From Planctomycetota bacterium (lineage in GTDB: Bacteria; Planctomycetota; UBA1135; GCA-002748355): a DNA stretch of 32,597 bases. The translations under genes were made by a program, and so were the position numbers. The notes under the pieces are model-generated. The model did no database searches. It was given only the letters and a program-made list of their open reading frames with translations, and had not been told where the DNA came from. Each line of letters opens with the position of its first letter. Position 1 is the first letter of the stretch. The stretch is from the NCBI GenBank assembly GCA_024278315.1, contig JAJRTL010000320.1:1-32597 (forward strand), in the 5' to 3' direction. Below, in pieces: positions 8,086-16,132 of the stretch.

Positions 8086-11000
8086 GCGGGACCTTACACT
8101 ACCGCATGGGGGCGTGGGGACACCCTTCCATCTTCCGTGCCATCCCCGGGTTCGCCGTTGGGATAACGATCCTGTTGGGCTTGTCCACGAACCTGGTCGG
8201 CCAGGGCGTAAAAGTCCAAGATCCCTTCCAGGGTCGAAACAAGGGGAAGTTCAGCATCCTGCGTGATGCCGAGCTGAGCATCCGGCTGGCGGAGACACGG
8301 ACTCTTCTAAGCGAAGGGAAGCGTCGTGCTGCTGTCGAGGCTCTGCTTGCGGTGTTGAGAGCGGGACCAGCGTTCGTGGACGAAGCAGGCACGGGCTCCT
8401 TCGTCGGACTCAGGGAATCCGCAAGGTTGGGACTGGGGAGTCTCGATCGGAAGAGCAGGGATGTATATCAATCCATGATCCGTGGGGAGCTCGAAGCGCC
8501 TGTGCGGGATGGCCTGATTCGACGGGATGAATCTGCGCTCTCTGATTTGGCCTCACGCTTCCCCTTCACCGACAGCGGGGAAGCGGCGAGACTCGCGGCA
8601 GGAGATCTCGCCTTGGAAAGAGGGGACTTCCTCACAGCCTTGCAGGCCTATTCTCTCTTCGATGGTCAAGACCTGGACTCGAAGGTGCGGTTCCGGAAGC
8701 TCCTCTGCAGAAAGCTACTGGATCTGCCCATCAACTGGGAGAAGAACCGTGGCCTGAAGGCTCCCGATGGCGCAAGCCTGGAGGATTGGCTGGAGCGCGC
8801 CTTCGATCGTCGGTTCTACGGGGAATCCAGATCCTATTGGCCGGCCTACGGCGGAGGCCTGGAGGGAACCCGCTTGCAGGGCGATGCCACACGCCCCGAT
8901 GAAATGGCCTGGAGTCGTCCTCTCCTCGGACTCGGCAACATCCAGTACAACATGCATGCGGTGACAAACGGGCGGAAGGTCTTCATCAATACGGGTACCG
9001 TGGTGGAGGGTCTGGACCTCTGGACGGGCCGCGGCTGGCAGCAACGAAGCCCTCTTCTCGATCACGGCGAACGCCAGAAGTTCGCAGACTCGACGAATTT
9101 TCGACATATCCTCAGTGGGGCCCTGGGCCAGGGAATCCTCATTGCTCCGCTTCAGGTCCCGATCAAGACGGATGAGGGATCCGAGCGCATCAGCTTCCGG
9201 GGGATTCCAATCACGGCACGACTCCCCGTGCGTCGCCTCTTCGCTTTCGATGCGGAAACGGGAAAGCTGTTGTGGTCGCATTGGGGGGGCGCAGCAGAGG
9301 CAAGAGCGAGATTCAAGAAGGAGCCACTCGACACCTGTGGTCCTCCCACCATCATCGGAGACACGATCTACCTCCCCACGCACAAGCTCGTGGGCGGCAT
9401 CAGTTACTATGTCTCCGCCTTCGACCTGCACTCGGGAGAACTGATCTGGAAGACGCTCCTGCTGAGTTCTCAGATCGAAGTCAACATGTTCGGCAATGCC
9501 CAGTGGGAATTCAGTGCCAGCCCATTGGCCTACGCAGACGGAGTGATCTACGGGTGCACGAATCTTGGGGCAGCCTTCTCACTGCGATGCGATGACGGTT
9601 CCATCCGTTGGCTGCGTGAGTACGAAGTCACGCATCAACCCCGGACGAAGATGTATGTCGAAGAGCGGGAGGTGTACTGGGGAAACAACCCTCCTGTCGT
9701 CTCCGATGGCGTCTGCGTGTTCACACCTCTGGATTCGAGTTATGCCATAGCTCTCGATACGCGGACAGGGGGTCTGAATTGGCGCATCGAGTCCTTCGTG
9801 CGCAGAGCGGATGACCTCATCGACACCCCCGAAGTGTTCTGGATGCTGGGTGCCGCCGACGGCTACGTCTATTTCCAGGGCCATGTCTTGACCCGGGTTC
9901 CCATCAAGGCAAAGAGGCGTCGGGGCTTGCTGCGGCACGAACTCCTCGTCCCCCCGGTGTTGATGGGAATGCAGCGTCGCCCGGATCGAAAGTTCATCCC
10001 GAGGGGAGTCCTGACCCAGGACAAGATCTATGTCCCGGTGGATAGGCAGAGCGTTGCCGTGTTCGACCACAAGGGCAAACGCTTGCAATGGAAGCAGCCC
10101 TCTGCAGGCCAGATGATCGGGAATCTCCTCATCTCCAAGAACATCCTCTTCTCTCTCAGTTGTCCGGGATCCAACTCGCTCCAACTGGATGCCTACTTCT
10201 CACACACCGAGCTACTCACCCGATCTCGCCGCAGAACCGTATCGGACGCAGCCTCCCCTGAGGCCTGGATCGACCTTTCGGATCTCCTGATCTCAGACCC
10301 TCAGATCCGTGATGCTGGCCTCGAAGAGGCCGCGAAGGGATTCCGCAAGGCCATGGAACTTCTGAAGGCCGGAGGGGAAAGGCCGGGTTTGGGACTCCGT
10401 GCCCGTCGAGGCCTGTTCGAGACCCTCAAGCGCTTGGCCGTCATCAGCTATCCACTGGACCGACGAGCAGCATTCGCCCATTTCGACGCCTGCCTGGATA
10501 TTGGCCGAGAGCTCGCCACAGATGCCAACGGCGAGAAGCGACTCATTCAGCTCATGGTGGACCTCCTGGATCGCTATCCCGACAAGAGGAACTTCCGTGC
10601 TTCCCTCCTGAACGAACTCGCCGAGGACCATGCAGACCGCAGGATCATTTTCCCGCGTCTGGGGAGGGTGCCCATCGGGCTCTTCGTGATTCTAGAACGC
10701 CTCTCCGACCTACCCAGGACGCATTCCTCGGCGGCGTCCCGATTGGCATTGCTGCGCCGCATGCTCCTCGACTATCCCACCGTCCTGGTCGATGGCATCC
10801 CAGCACGCACGATTGCACTGGAGCGGAGTCGTGGATTGATCGAGAGCTATGGCAGGGACATCTATGCCAGCATCGAGAAGGAAGCCCGAGGCCTGTTGGA
10901 AGAGGCCAGCGATGACCCTGGCAAGCTCAGGCAGGTACTGGAGCTCTACCCCTTGAGCGACACGGCACGTTTTGCGCTCATCCATCTGACCCGGTCCGCC

Positions 11001-12563
11001 GCAGAACGAGGAGATCTAGGCACCTGTCTCGAAGCCTGGAACCTCGCCAGGACGAGACTGGAAGGCATACCGAAGGAACTGCCACCAGCTCTAGCAACAG
11101 CCAGCAAGAAGGCCGGCAACCAGAGCCTGGCGGCCGCCTTCGAAGCCCTTGCTTCAGGGGAGAGGCCCTCGCTGCGTCACCTTGCACTCGTTAACAGGCT
11201 CCGTACCCCTGATCTTGTCGAGATGAAATCCTCGCTCTCCCGGGCCGTAACCAGGACGAGAGGCGGATCCAGCTCCCTCTTCTTGCCCCAGCGAGTCGCT
11301 GGCTTCCCCGGAAGTGGCGAGGCCTTGCCTCTCTTGCTCAACAATGAGCAAGGTGAGCTCCTGGGTTTCCAGCCTGGAAAGAACGGACGCGGCTTCTCTT
11401 TTGAGCATCCCCTCTTCCGACTGCCCTACGAAAGACTGATCAACTACGCACTCCATGCCAGCATCCACGGGAAGATCCTCATCCTTCCTGATGCCAAGGA
11501 GATTCGGGCCTACCATCTGGACACGGGTCGCCTTCTCTGGAGTTTCCCTTCCCGGGGGGCGGCAGCCGAAATCGCCCCTCGGGCCCAGATCCGCGCTTCC
11601 GGCCCCCTCCATACCGGCCTCTACGCCTGGGTGACCCGCACGGGAAGCGGTGAGAGCCAGTCTCTCACGCTCAAAGCTTGTGAACCCCTGACAGGAAAGC
11701 GGGTCTTCGAGGTCCAGCTCCGTGGCATAGGGTCCTACCCTGATCTGGAGTTCAGGGAGGGTTCCTTCTTCCATCTTGCCGCGAATCCCGAGAGCGCCGG
11801 AAAGCGATTGAGCCTCCGTGATGGACTCACAGGCGAAGTCAGTCACCGCTTCGACTTCGATGGCACACATCTCCCCCAAATCGACCACCCCAGCAAGATC
11901 CTCTTCACGGATCAGGAAGTCTTCTTCATGGGATCGCCAGATGGCTCCGGACAGTACAGGCTCTATGCCTTCGATCTGGATGGCAACAAGCTTTGGACGA
12001 GCCAGGATCGGACATTCCGACAGAGGGATACCTACAGGGTCCTCCCCAACCAGGTCTTCTTGGCGGCCAGGTTCGGCCACAACGCCACAGAGGGTCGGGC
12101 CTATTTCCTGGATCGAAAGACCGGGGAGACCCAACGCAAGGTCGAGATCGGCTTCGACGCCCGGTTGACGGGACAGACGTCCGAAGCCGCCCTGCACAAG
12201 GAAGATTCATTCGTGATGACCGGACGCAACCAGGACGGAAGAACGAATCTCTACTACCTCCATCCTGATCCTGGAAAGAGCTCCTGGGTGGCTCCTCTGA
12301 CCTGGGGTGCCCGTTCGACCCTGGCGCCAGGCAGCCCCATTCTCGGCGAGTCCTTCCTCTGCCTCGCCCGTTACAAGCGGCGCGGAGAGCGGGCCGTGGT
12401 GGATCTCCATCTCTTTGACCGCGCCTCAGGCAAGGAGCTACCGGGCGCACCCGAGCCCAAGGGGGTTCCTTCGACTGTGGAGGTCGCAGCCTGGAATGGT
12501 CAACTTCTGATCCATGGGAGATTCGACCACACCTGGGTATATGCCGATAAGATGGGCAAGTAG
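8082..12563 (+). CDS. Giant secreted protein with two PQQ-type beta-propellers
   Basis: The 1493-residue product starts best at ATG 8082, which overlaps the previous stop (ATGA) and gives a signal-like hydrophobic stretch (about 17-38). An in-frame ATG at 8013 lies inside the upstream gene and would bury it. After a TPR-like helical segment (about 60-200) comes a first PQQ/WD40-like propeller (about 285-700) with blade motifs such as AFDAETGKLLWS, AFDLHSGELIWK, ALDTRTGGLNWR and VFDHKGKRLQWK. A long helical region (about 725-1020) with TPR-like repeats follows, then a second propeller (about 1050-1490) with YHLDTGRLLWS, YAFDLDGNKLW and FLDRKTGE. No dehydrogenase cofactor residues are evident, so I regard it as an extracytoplasmic scaffold or binding protein, not a PQQ enzyme. 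It is the largest product of the cluster and abuts the next gene with zero gap (TAGATG). Confidence 0.8.
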   Translation: MSGTLHYRMGAWGHPSIFRAIPGFAVGITILLGLSTNLVGQGVKVQDPFQGRNKGKFSILRDAELSIRLAETRTLLSEGKRRAAVEALLAVLRAGPAFVDEAGTGSFVGLRESARLGLGSLDRKSRDVYQSMIRGELEAPVRDGLIRRDESALSDLASRFPFTDSGEAARLAAGDLALERGDFLTALQAYSLFDGQDLDSKVRFRKLLCRKLLDLPINWEKNRGLKAPDGASLEDWLERAFDRRFYGESRSYWPAYGGGLEGTRLQGDATRPDEMAWSRPLLGLGNIQYNMHAVTNGRKVFINTGTVVEGLDLWTGRGWQQRSPLLDHGERQKFADSTNFRHILSGALGQGILIAPLQVPIKTDEGSERISFRGIPITARLPVRRLFAFDAETGKLLWSHWGGAAEARARFKKEPLDTCGPPTIIGDTIYLPTHKLVGGISYYVSAFDLHSGELIWKTLLLSSQIEVNMFGNAQWEFSASPLAYADGVIYGCTNLGAAFSLRCDDGSIRWLREYEVTHQPRTKMYVEEREVYWGNNPPVVSDGVCVFTPLDSSYAIALDTRTGGLNWRIESFVRRADDLIDTPEVFWMLGAADGYVYFQGHVLTRVPIKAKRRRGLLRHELLVPPVLMGMQRRPDRKFIPRGVLTQDKIYVPVDRQSVAVFDHKGKRLQWKQPSAGQMIGNLLISKNILFSLSCPGSNSLQLDAYFSHTELLTRSRRRTVSDAASPEAWIDLSDLLISDPQIRDAGLEEAAKGFRKAMELLKAGGERPGLGLRARRGLFETLKRLAVISYPLDRRAAFAHFDACLDIGRELATDANGEKRLIQLMVDLLDRYPDKRNFRASLLNELAEDHADRRIIFPRLGRVPIGLFVILERLSDLPRTHSSAASRLALLRRMLLDYPTVLVDGIPARTIALERSRGLIESYGRDIYASIEKEARGLLEEASDDPGKLRQVLELYPLSDTARFALIHLTRSAAERGDLGTCLEAWNLARTRLEGIPKELPPALATASKKAGNQSLAAAFEALASGERPSLRHLALVNRLRTPDLVEMKSSLSRAVTRTRGGSSSLFLPQRVAGFPGSGEALPLLLNNEQGELLGFQPGKNGRGFSFEHPLFRLPYERLINYALHASIHGKILILPDAKEIRAYHLDTGRLLWSFPSRGAAAEIAPRAQIRASGPLHTGLYAWVTRTGSGESQSLTLKACEPLTGKRVFEVQLRGIGSYPDLEFREGSFFHLAANPESAGKRLSLRDGLTGEVSHRFDFDGTHLPQIDHPSKILFTDQEVFFMGSPDGSGQYRLYAFDLDGNKLWTSQDRTFRQRDTYRVLPNQVFLAARFGHNATEGRAYFLDRKTGETQRKVEIGFDARLTGQTSEAALHKEDSFVMTGRNQDGRTNLYYLHPDPGKSSWVAPLTWGARSTLAPGSPILGESFLCLARYKRRGERAVVDLHLFDRASGKELPGAPEPKGVPSTVEVAAWNGQLLIHGRFDHTWVYADKMGK

Positions 12564-13742
12564 ATGAAACACACCAGCCTATCCATCGCAGGGGTCGCCT
12601 TCCTGTCCAGCCTCTTCCTGGTCCCTCGTCTCCTGGATGTCCAGGAGCCTCGACCGCGTGCAGCATCATCACCTCCGTCCAGCCCTCCACCGCTCGACCG
12701 AGGCAGCATCGGCGGCCTGGACAAGAGGCGTAGTGACGACATCCGTGAAGCCACACGCAAGGGACTCCAGTACCTGATGGATCACCAGGATAGCGCAGGG
12801 TTCTGGAGTGCCGATGTGGGATTCAAGGTCAACGCCGACTACTCCGCAACCAAGGAGAACGTCGCCCATGTCGGCATCACGGCTCTTGCCATCATGGCTT
12901 TCCTGGCACAAGGCCATGTGCCAGGAAGAGGCAAGTATGGGAAGGTCGTATCCAAGGCTGTCGACTACCTTGTGCTCGCCTCCAACGAGAACGGCTACTT
13001 GAGTGACAACGGGACCAAGATGTACTCCCACGCCTTCGCAACCCTGGCCCTTGCCGAGGTCTATGGCATGACGCGTTCGAAGGACGTACGAAAGACGCTC
13101 CAGCGCTCCATCGATCTCATCTCGCAGTGCCAGAATCGAGAGGGAGGGTGGCGGTACAAGCCCTTCGCCCAGGAGTCCGACATGTCCATCACGGTGTGCC
13201 AGGTGATGGCACTTCGGGCAGCCCGGAATTCGGGCATCTACGTCCAGAAGAATGTCATCCGGGATGCGGTCGCCTACGTGAGACGGTCGGACAACCGCAA
13301 CTACTCGCGCCGCAGGAGTCAATGGGCCTGGCGGAACATGGACGATGGCGTGTTCAAGTACCAGATCCGTAGAAACGCTCGGGCCAGCTTCGCCCTGACG
13401 GCTGCCGGGGTCACGACTCTCTACGGTGCAGGCATCTACAAGGATGCGCTCCTGACGCGAGGCCTGGGTTACATGCGTGAGAACCTGCGCGACTTCAATT
13501 CGACGTGGAAAGGACACTACTTCTTCTACTACGGCAACTACTACGCTGTGCAGGCCTTCTACTACGCGGGAGGCAAGTACTGGAACGAGTACTTCCGTCA
13601 GATCAGCAGAGTGCTCCTGGATTTCCAGAACACTGACGGCTCCTGGCCAAATCACACGGGACCGGGGACCAACTTCTCGACAGCGGTGGCCACTCTGATC
13701 CTCTCCATTCCCTACCAGTACCTGCCCATCTTCCAACGATGA
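12564..13742 (+). CDS. Secreted squalene-cyclase/prenyltransferase-like toroid protein (copy 1)
   Basis: The 392-residue protein has an N-terminal hydrophobic signal segment (about 5-24), a Pro/Ser-rich linker (30-50), and repeats of the squalene-cyclase/prenyltransferase-beta alpha/alpha toroid. QW-like turns are HQDSAGFW (74-81), CQNREGGWRY (189-198) and FQNTDGSW (354-361). The catalytic DXDD motif of squalene-hopene cyclases is absent: its place is held by SDMSITVCQVMALRAA (about 205-220). It is also shorter than real cyclases (~630-750 residues), so terpene cyclisation is unlikely; a binding or structural role outside the cytoplasm fits better. It ends in YLPIFQR, a tail shared with its paralogue at 19627-20772. 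About 40-50% of residues match that paralogue in the central blocks, judged by eye. The next start overlaps its stop by four bases. Confidence 0.82.
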   Translation: MKHTSLSIAGVAFLSSLFLVPRLLDVQEPRPRAASSPPSSPPPLDRGSIGGLDKRRSDDIREATRKGLQYLMDHQDSAGFWSADVGFKVNADYSATKENVAHVGITALAIMAFLAQGHVPGRGKYGKVVSKAVDYLVLASNENGYLSDNGTKMYSHAFATLALAEVYGMTRSKDVRKTLQRSIDLISQCQNREGGWRYKPFAQESDMSITVCQVMALRAARNSGIYVQKNVIRDAVAYVRRSDNRNYSRRRSQWAWRNMDDGVFKYQIRRNARASFALTAAGVTTLYGAGIYKDALLTRGLGYMRENLRDFNSTWKGHYFFYYGNYYAVQAFYYAGGKYWNEYFRQISRVLLDFQNTDGSWPNHTGPGTNFSTAVATLILSIPYQYLPIFQR

Positions 13743-16132
13743 AGAGCGAAGCCCAAGAGATCGAAAGTAGCCTGGATCGGCTCAGGCAGCGCGTGAAGCG
13801 ACGCTTCTTGCTGCATGGTCTGGGTTGGATGTTGGCGGCCATGGCGAGCCTCCTGCTTTTCCACCTGGTCGTGGACCGTGCGTTGGTCCTTCCGGTCTTG
13901 GTCCGCCTGACCTTGCTCCTGGCCTTGCTGGTGTTCTGGGTCCAGGGTTTTCGTCGTCGCATCCTGTATCCCATGAGGCGGGACCTCGGGTTGGATGACA
14001 TGGCTCTCCTGATCGAACGTAACGCGTCGGATTCCCATCAGGAGATCGTTTCCGCCCTCCAACTTGCACGAAGTCTGCCGTCGAACGAATCCGCCAGCAT
14101 GGCGCGCATCGTGCTGGAACAGGCCAAGGACAGACTCTCGGAACTCGAGGAGAGCCGACTGCTTCGCCCACGCCGCACCTTCCGTCTGTGGGCGTTCGCC
14201 ATGACCATGGTCCTCGGCTTCGGGACTGCAGGCGTCTTGGATCTTCCAGCCTTTCGCGTGTGGTCCTTCCGCCTGCTCGGTGCTGACATCTCCTATCCAC
14301 GGGAGACTTTTCTTGAGATCCAGATCCCCGAGGGTCAGGCCAATCTAGAGATTGTGCAGGACCAGAACTCCGGGACTGGGCGCGGTCCCATTCTCGTGCG
14401 CCTTGCTCGCGGCGCCGAGCTTCCTGTTCTGGTCGAGGCCAAGGGCAAGATCCCCGACATCGTGGAGGTGACGATTCGCTCCCTCGAGGGCAGTGGCATC
14501 GAGCGAACTCTCCTGATGTCTCGTCGAGGGGCGAACCGTTTTCGTCTCGTCGTTCGACGGACGCTGGGGAATTTCGAATTGAGTGCACGAGGTGGAGATG
14601 ATCCGGGAACGCGGCTCGTCAGGGTCACCGTGCTTCCACCTCCTACGGTCACGCACCTGCTGACACAGATCATTCCCCCTGCCTACACGAGACAGGAAAC
14701 CTTCCGCCGGGAAGGCGGTCTCGTCGAAGCTCTGCCAGGGAGCTTGATCGAAGTGCATCTCCACACATCGATCCCGCTGGAGAAAGGGAGCCTGCACTTC
14801 CAGGATAGCGATCTACGGGTCGAACTGGTTCCCGGACCAGGTCTGGACCCAGACCCCAATCCGGAGACCGGACATGGGAGGCCCGGACAAGAAAACCCGG
14901 ACCTGGAGCCATCGGATGGAGAACGGGGCCCCCACTACATGGCTCGCTTCCTCATGCCCGATAAGACCGATCGCTACCGGATCGAGCTGAAGGCTCGCAA
15001 TGGTCTGGAAGAGCTATCGAAGGGAGTCTATTCGCTGGTCCCCCTCCCAGATCAGAGGCCGCGAATCCTCACGTTTTCCCCGGGTGCCAGCCTCAGGAAC
15101 CTCACTCCCAACGCAACGATTCCCCTCCGCCTGTTGGCAAGCGATGACTTCGGCCTGACGAGCGTCGACCTGTTCGCAAGAATCGGCGAAAGGACGGAGC
15201 CCATCCAGATCCCACTGTTCGACTCCGAGGCGGTCAGCAAGGACACGACATCCAGGGATAGCCACAGGCCTCTTCGCAAGTTGCATGTCCTCCGCTTCCT
15301 CTCACCAAGCACGATCTTCCCCAAAGGAAGCGAACAACCCCGAGAAGGGGAGCGGATCACGCTGGAGATCGTGGCCACCGACATCCGTGAACCGGACTCC
15401 CAGAAAAGCCTGACCCGACAGATCGCGCTCGGCCTCGTCGATGCGGACGAGCTCCGACGTCGACTCCACTCCCAACTCCGGTCGACGCGGAGGCAGGTCG
15501 AGAGCACGAAGAAGGTCCAGCTCCAACAGAAGGAACAGCTGGATGCCTTCCTGCAAGGCATCGGCGACGGCAGCGGGGAGACCTCTTCGGGCAACAGGCT
15601 CTCCCTCGCCGCACTCGATTCTGGTCACCGGCGAATCCAGGCCATGCTCCGTCGTATCCGGGGCAACTTCGCCGAATCGCTGGATGCACACATCTTCAAT
15701 GCCTTGGATGACTCCCCCCCCATGGTGGAAGTCATAAGCCTGTACCAGCACTACTACACCGATCATCCAGAACTGCCCACGCATGATGTCTCCTTCTACG
15801 TAGAGATGAACCAAGCACGAAAGAAGGGTGATATCGGGCGCATGGAGGTCGTCGGACGCCTTGGAGACATGTTCGGCATCAGCCACGGGCTCTTCTCCCA
15901 ATCAGCAGACCAGGCCCTCCGGGCCCTTGCCATGGCGCGATCTGCCGAAGAGGGGAAGGCTCTCCGGGCGGCTCTGGAAGCCACTGGCGACGCACAGAGG
16001 AGTCTCCTGACCGGGCTTGATCGGCTCTTGGAGTTGCTTCAGGAGTGGAATGACTTCCAGGATGTCATCAGAGCCACGCGCCAACTCCGGGAAATCCAAC
16101 AGAGACTGCTCGAGGAAACCAAGGGGAGATGA
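13739..16132 (+). CDS. DUF4175-like membrane protein
   Basis: The 797-residue protein begins with two membrane segments (about 26-44 and 52-70), a helical cytoplasmic stretch (about 80-145), and a third membrane segment (148-168). A long beta-rich part follows (about 185-570), with repeated short strands and 'PPAYTRQ'-type segments typical of extracytoplasmic Ig-like modules. The last 200 residues are charged and helical. This topology recalls DUF4175 family proteins; in alphaproteobacteria that family also carries a Gln-rich coiled coil, which here seems to be supplied by the next gene. It overlaps both neighbours by four bases (ATGA at each end). Function unknown; its position inside the MoxR/VWA cluster suggests it anchors the coiled-coil protein encoded immediately downstream. 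The DUF4175 label is moderate, the membrane topology is clear. Confidence 0.65.
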   Translation: MKSEAQEIESSLDRLRQRVKRRFLLHGLGWMLAAMASLLLFHLVVDRALVLPVLVRLTLLLALLVFWVQGFRRRILYPMRRDLGLDDMALLIERNASDSHQEIVSALQLARSLPSNESASMARIVLEQAKDRLSELEESRLLRPRRTFRLWAFAMTMVLGFGTAGVLDLPAFRVWSFRLLGADISYPRETFLEIQIPEGQANLEIVQDQNSGTGRGPILVRLARGAELPVLVEAKGKIPDIVEVTIRSLEGSGIERTLLMSRRGANRFRLVVRRTLGNFELSARGGDDPGTRLVRVTVLPPPTVTHLLTQIIPPAYTRQETFRREGGLVEALPGSLIEVHLHTSIPLEKGSLHFQDSDLRVELVPGPGLDPDPNPETGHGRPGQENPDLEPSDGERGPHYMARFLMPDKTDRYRIELKARNGLEELSKGVYSLVPLPDQRPRILTFSPGASLRNLTPNATIPLRLLASDDFGLTSVDLFARIGERTEPIQIPLFDSEAVSKDTTSRDSHRPLRKLHVLRFLSPSTIFPKGSEQPREGERITLEIVATDIREPDSQKSLTRQIALGLVDADELRRRLHSQLRSTRRQVESTKKVQLQQKEQLDAFLQGIGDGSGETSSGNRLSLAALDSGHRRIQAMLRRIRGNFAESLDAHIFNALDDSPPMVEVISLYQHYYTDHPELPTHDVSFYVEMNQARKKGDIGRMEVVGRLGDMFGISHGLFSQSADQALRALAMARSAEEGKALRAALEATGDAQRSLLTGLDRLLELLQEWNDFQDVIRATRQLREIQQRLLEETKGR

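Noticed and set aside
12564-13742. Calling the cyclase-like proteins hopanoid synthesis enzymes
   Set aside because: The DXDD motif is missing, the length is half that of true cyclases, a signal sequence is present, and no isoprenoid genes are nearby.
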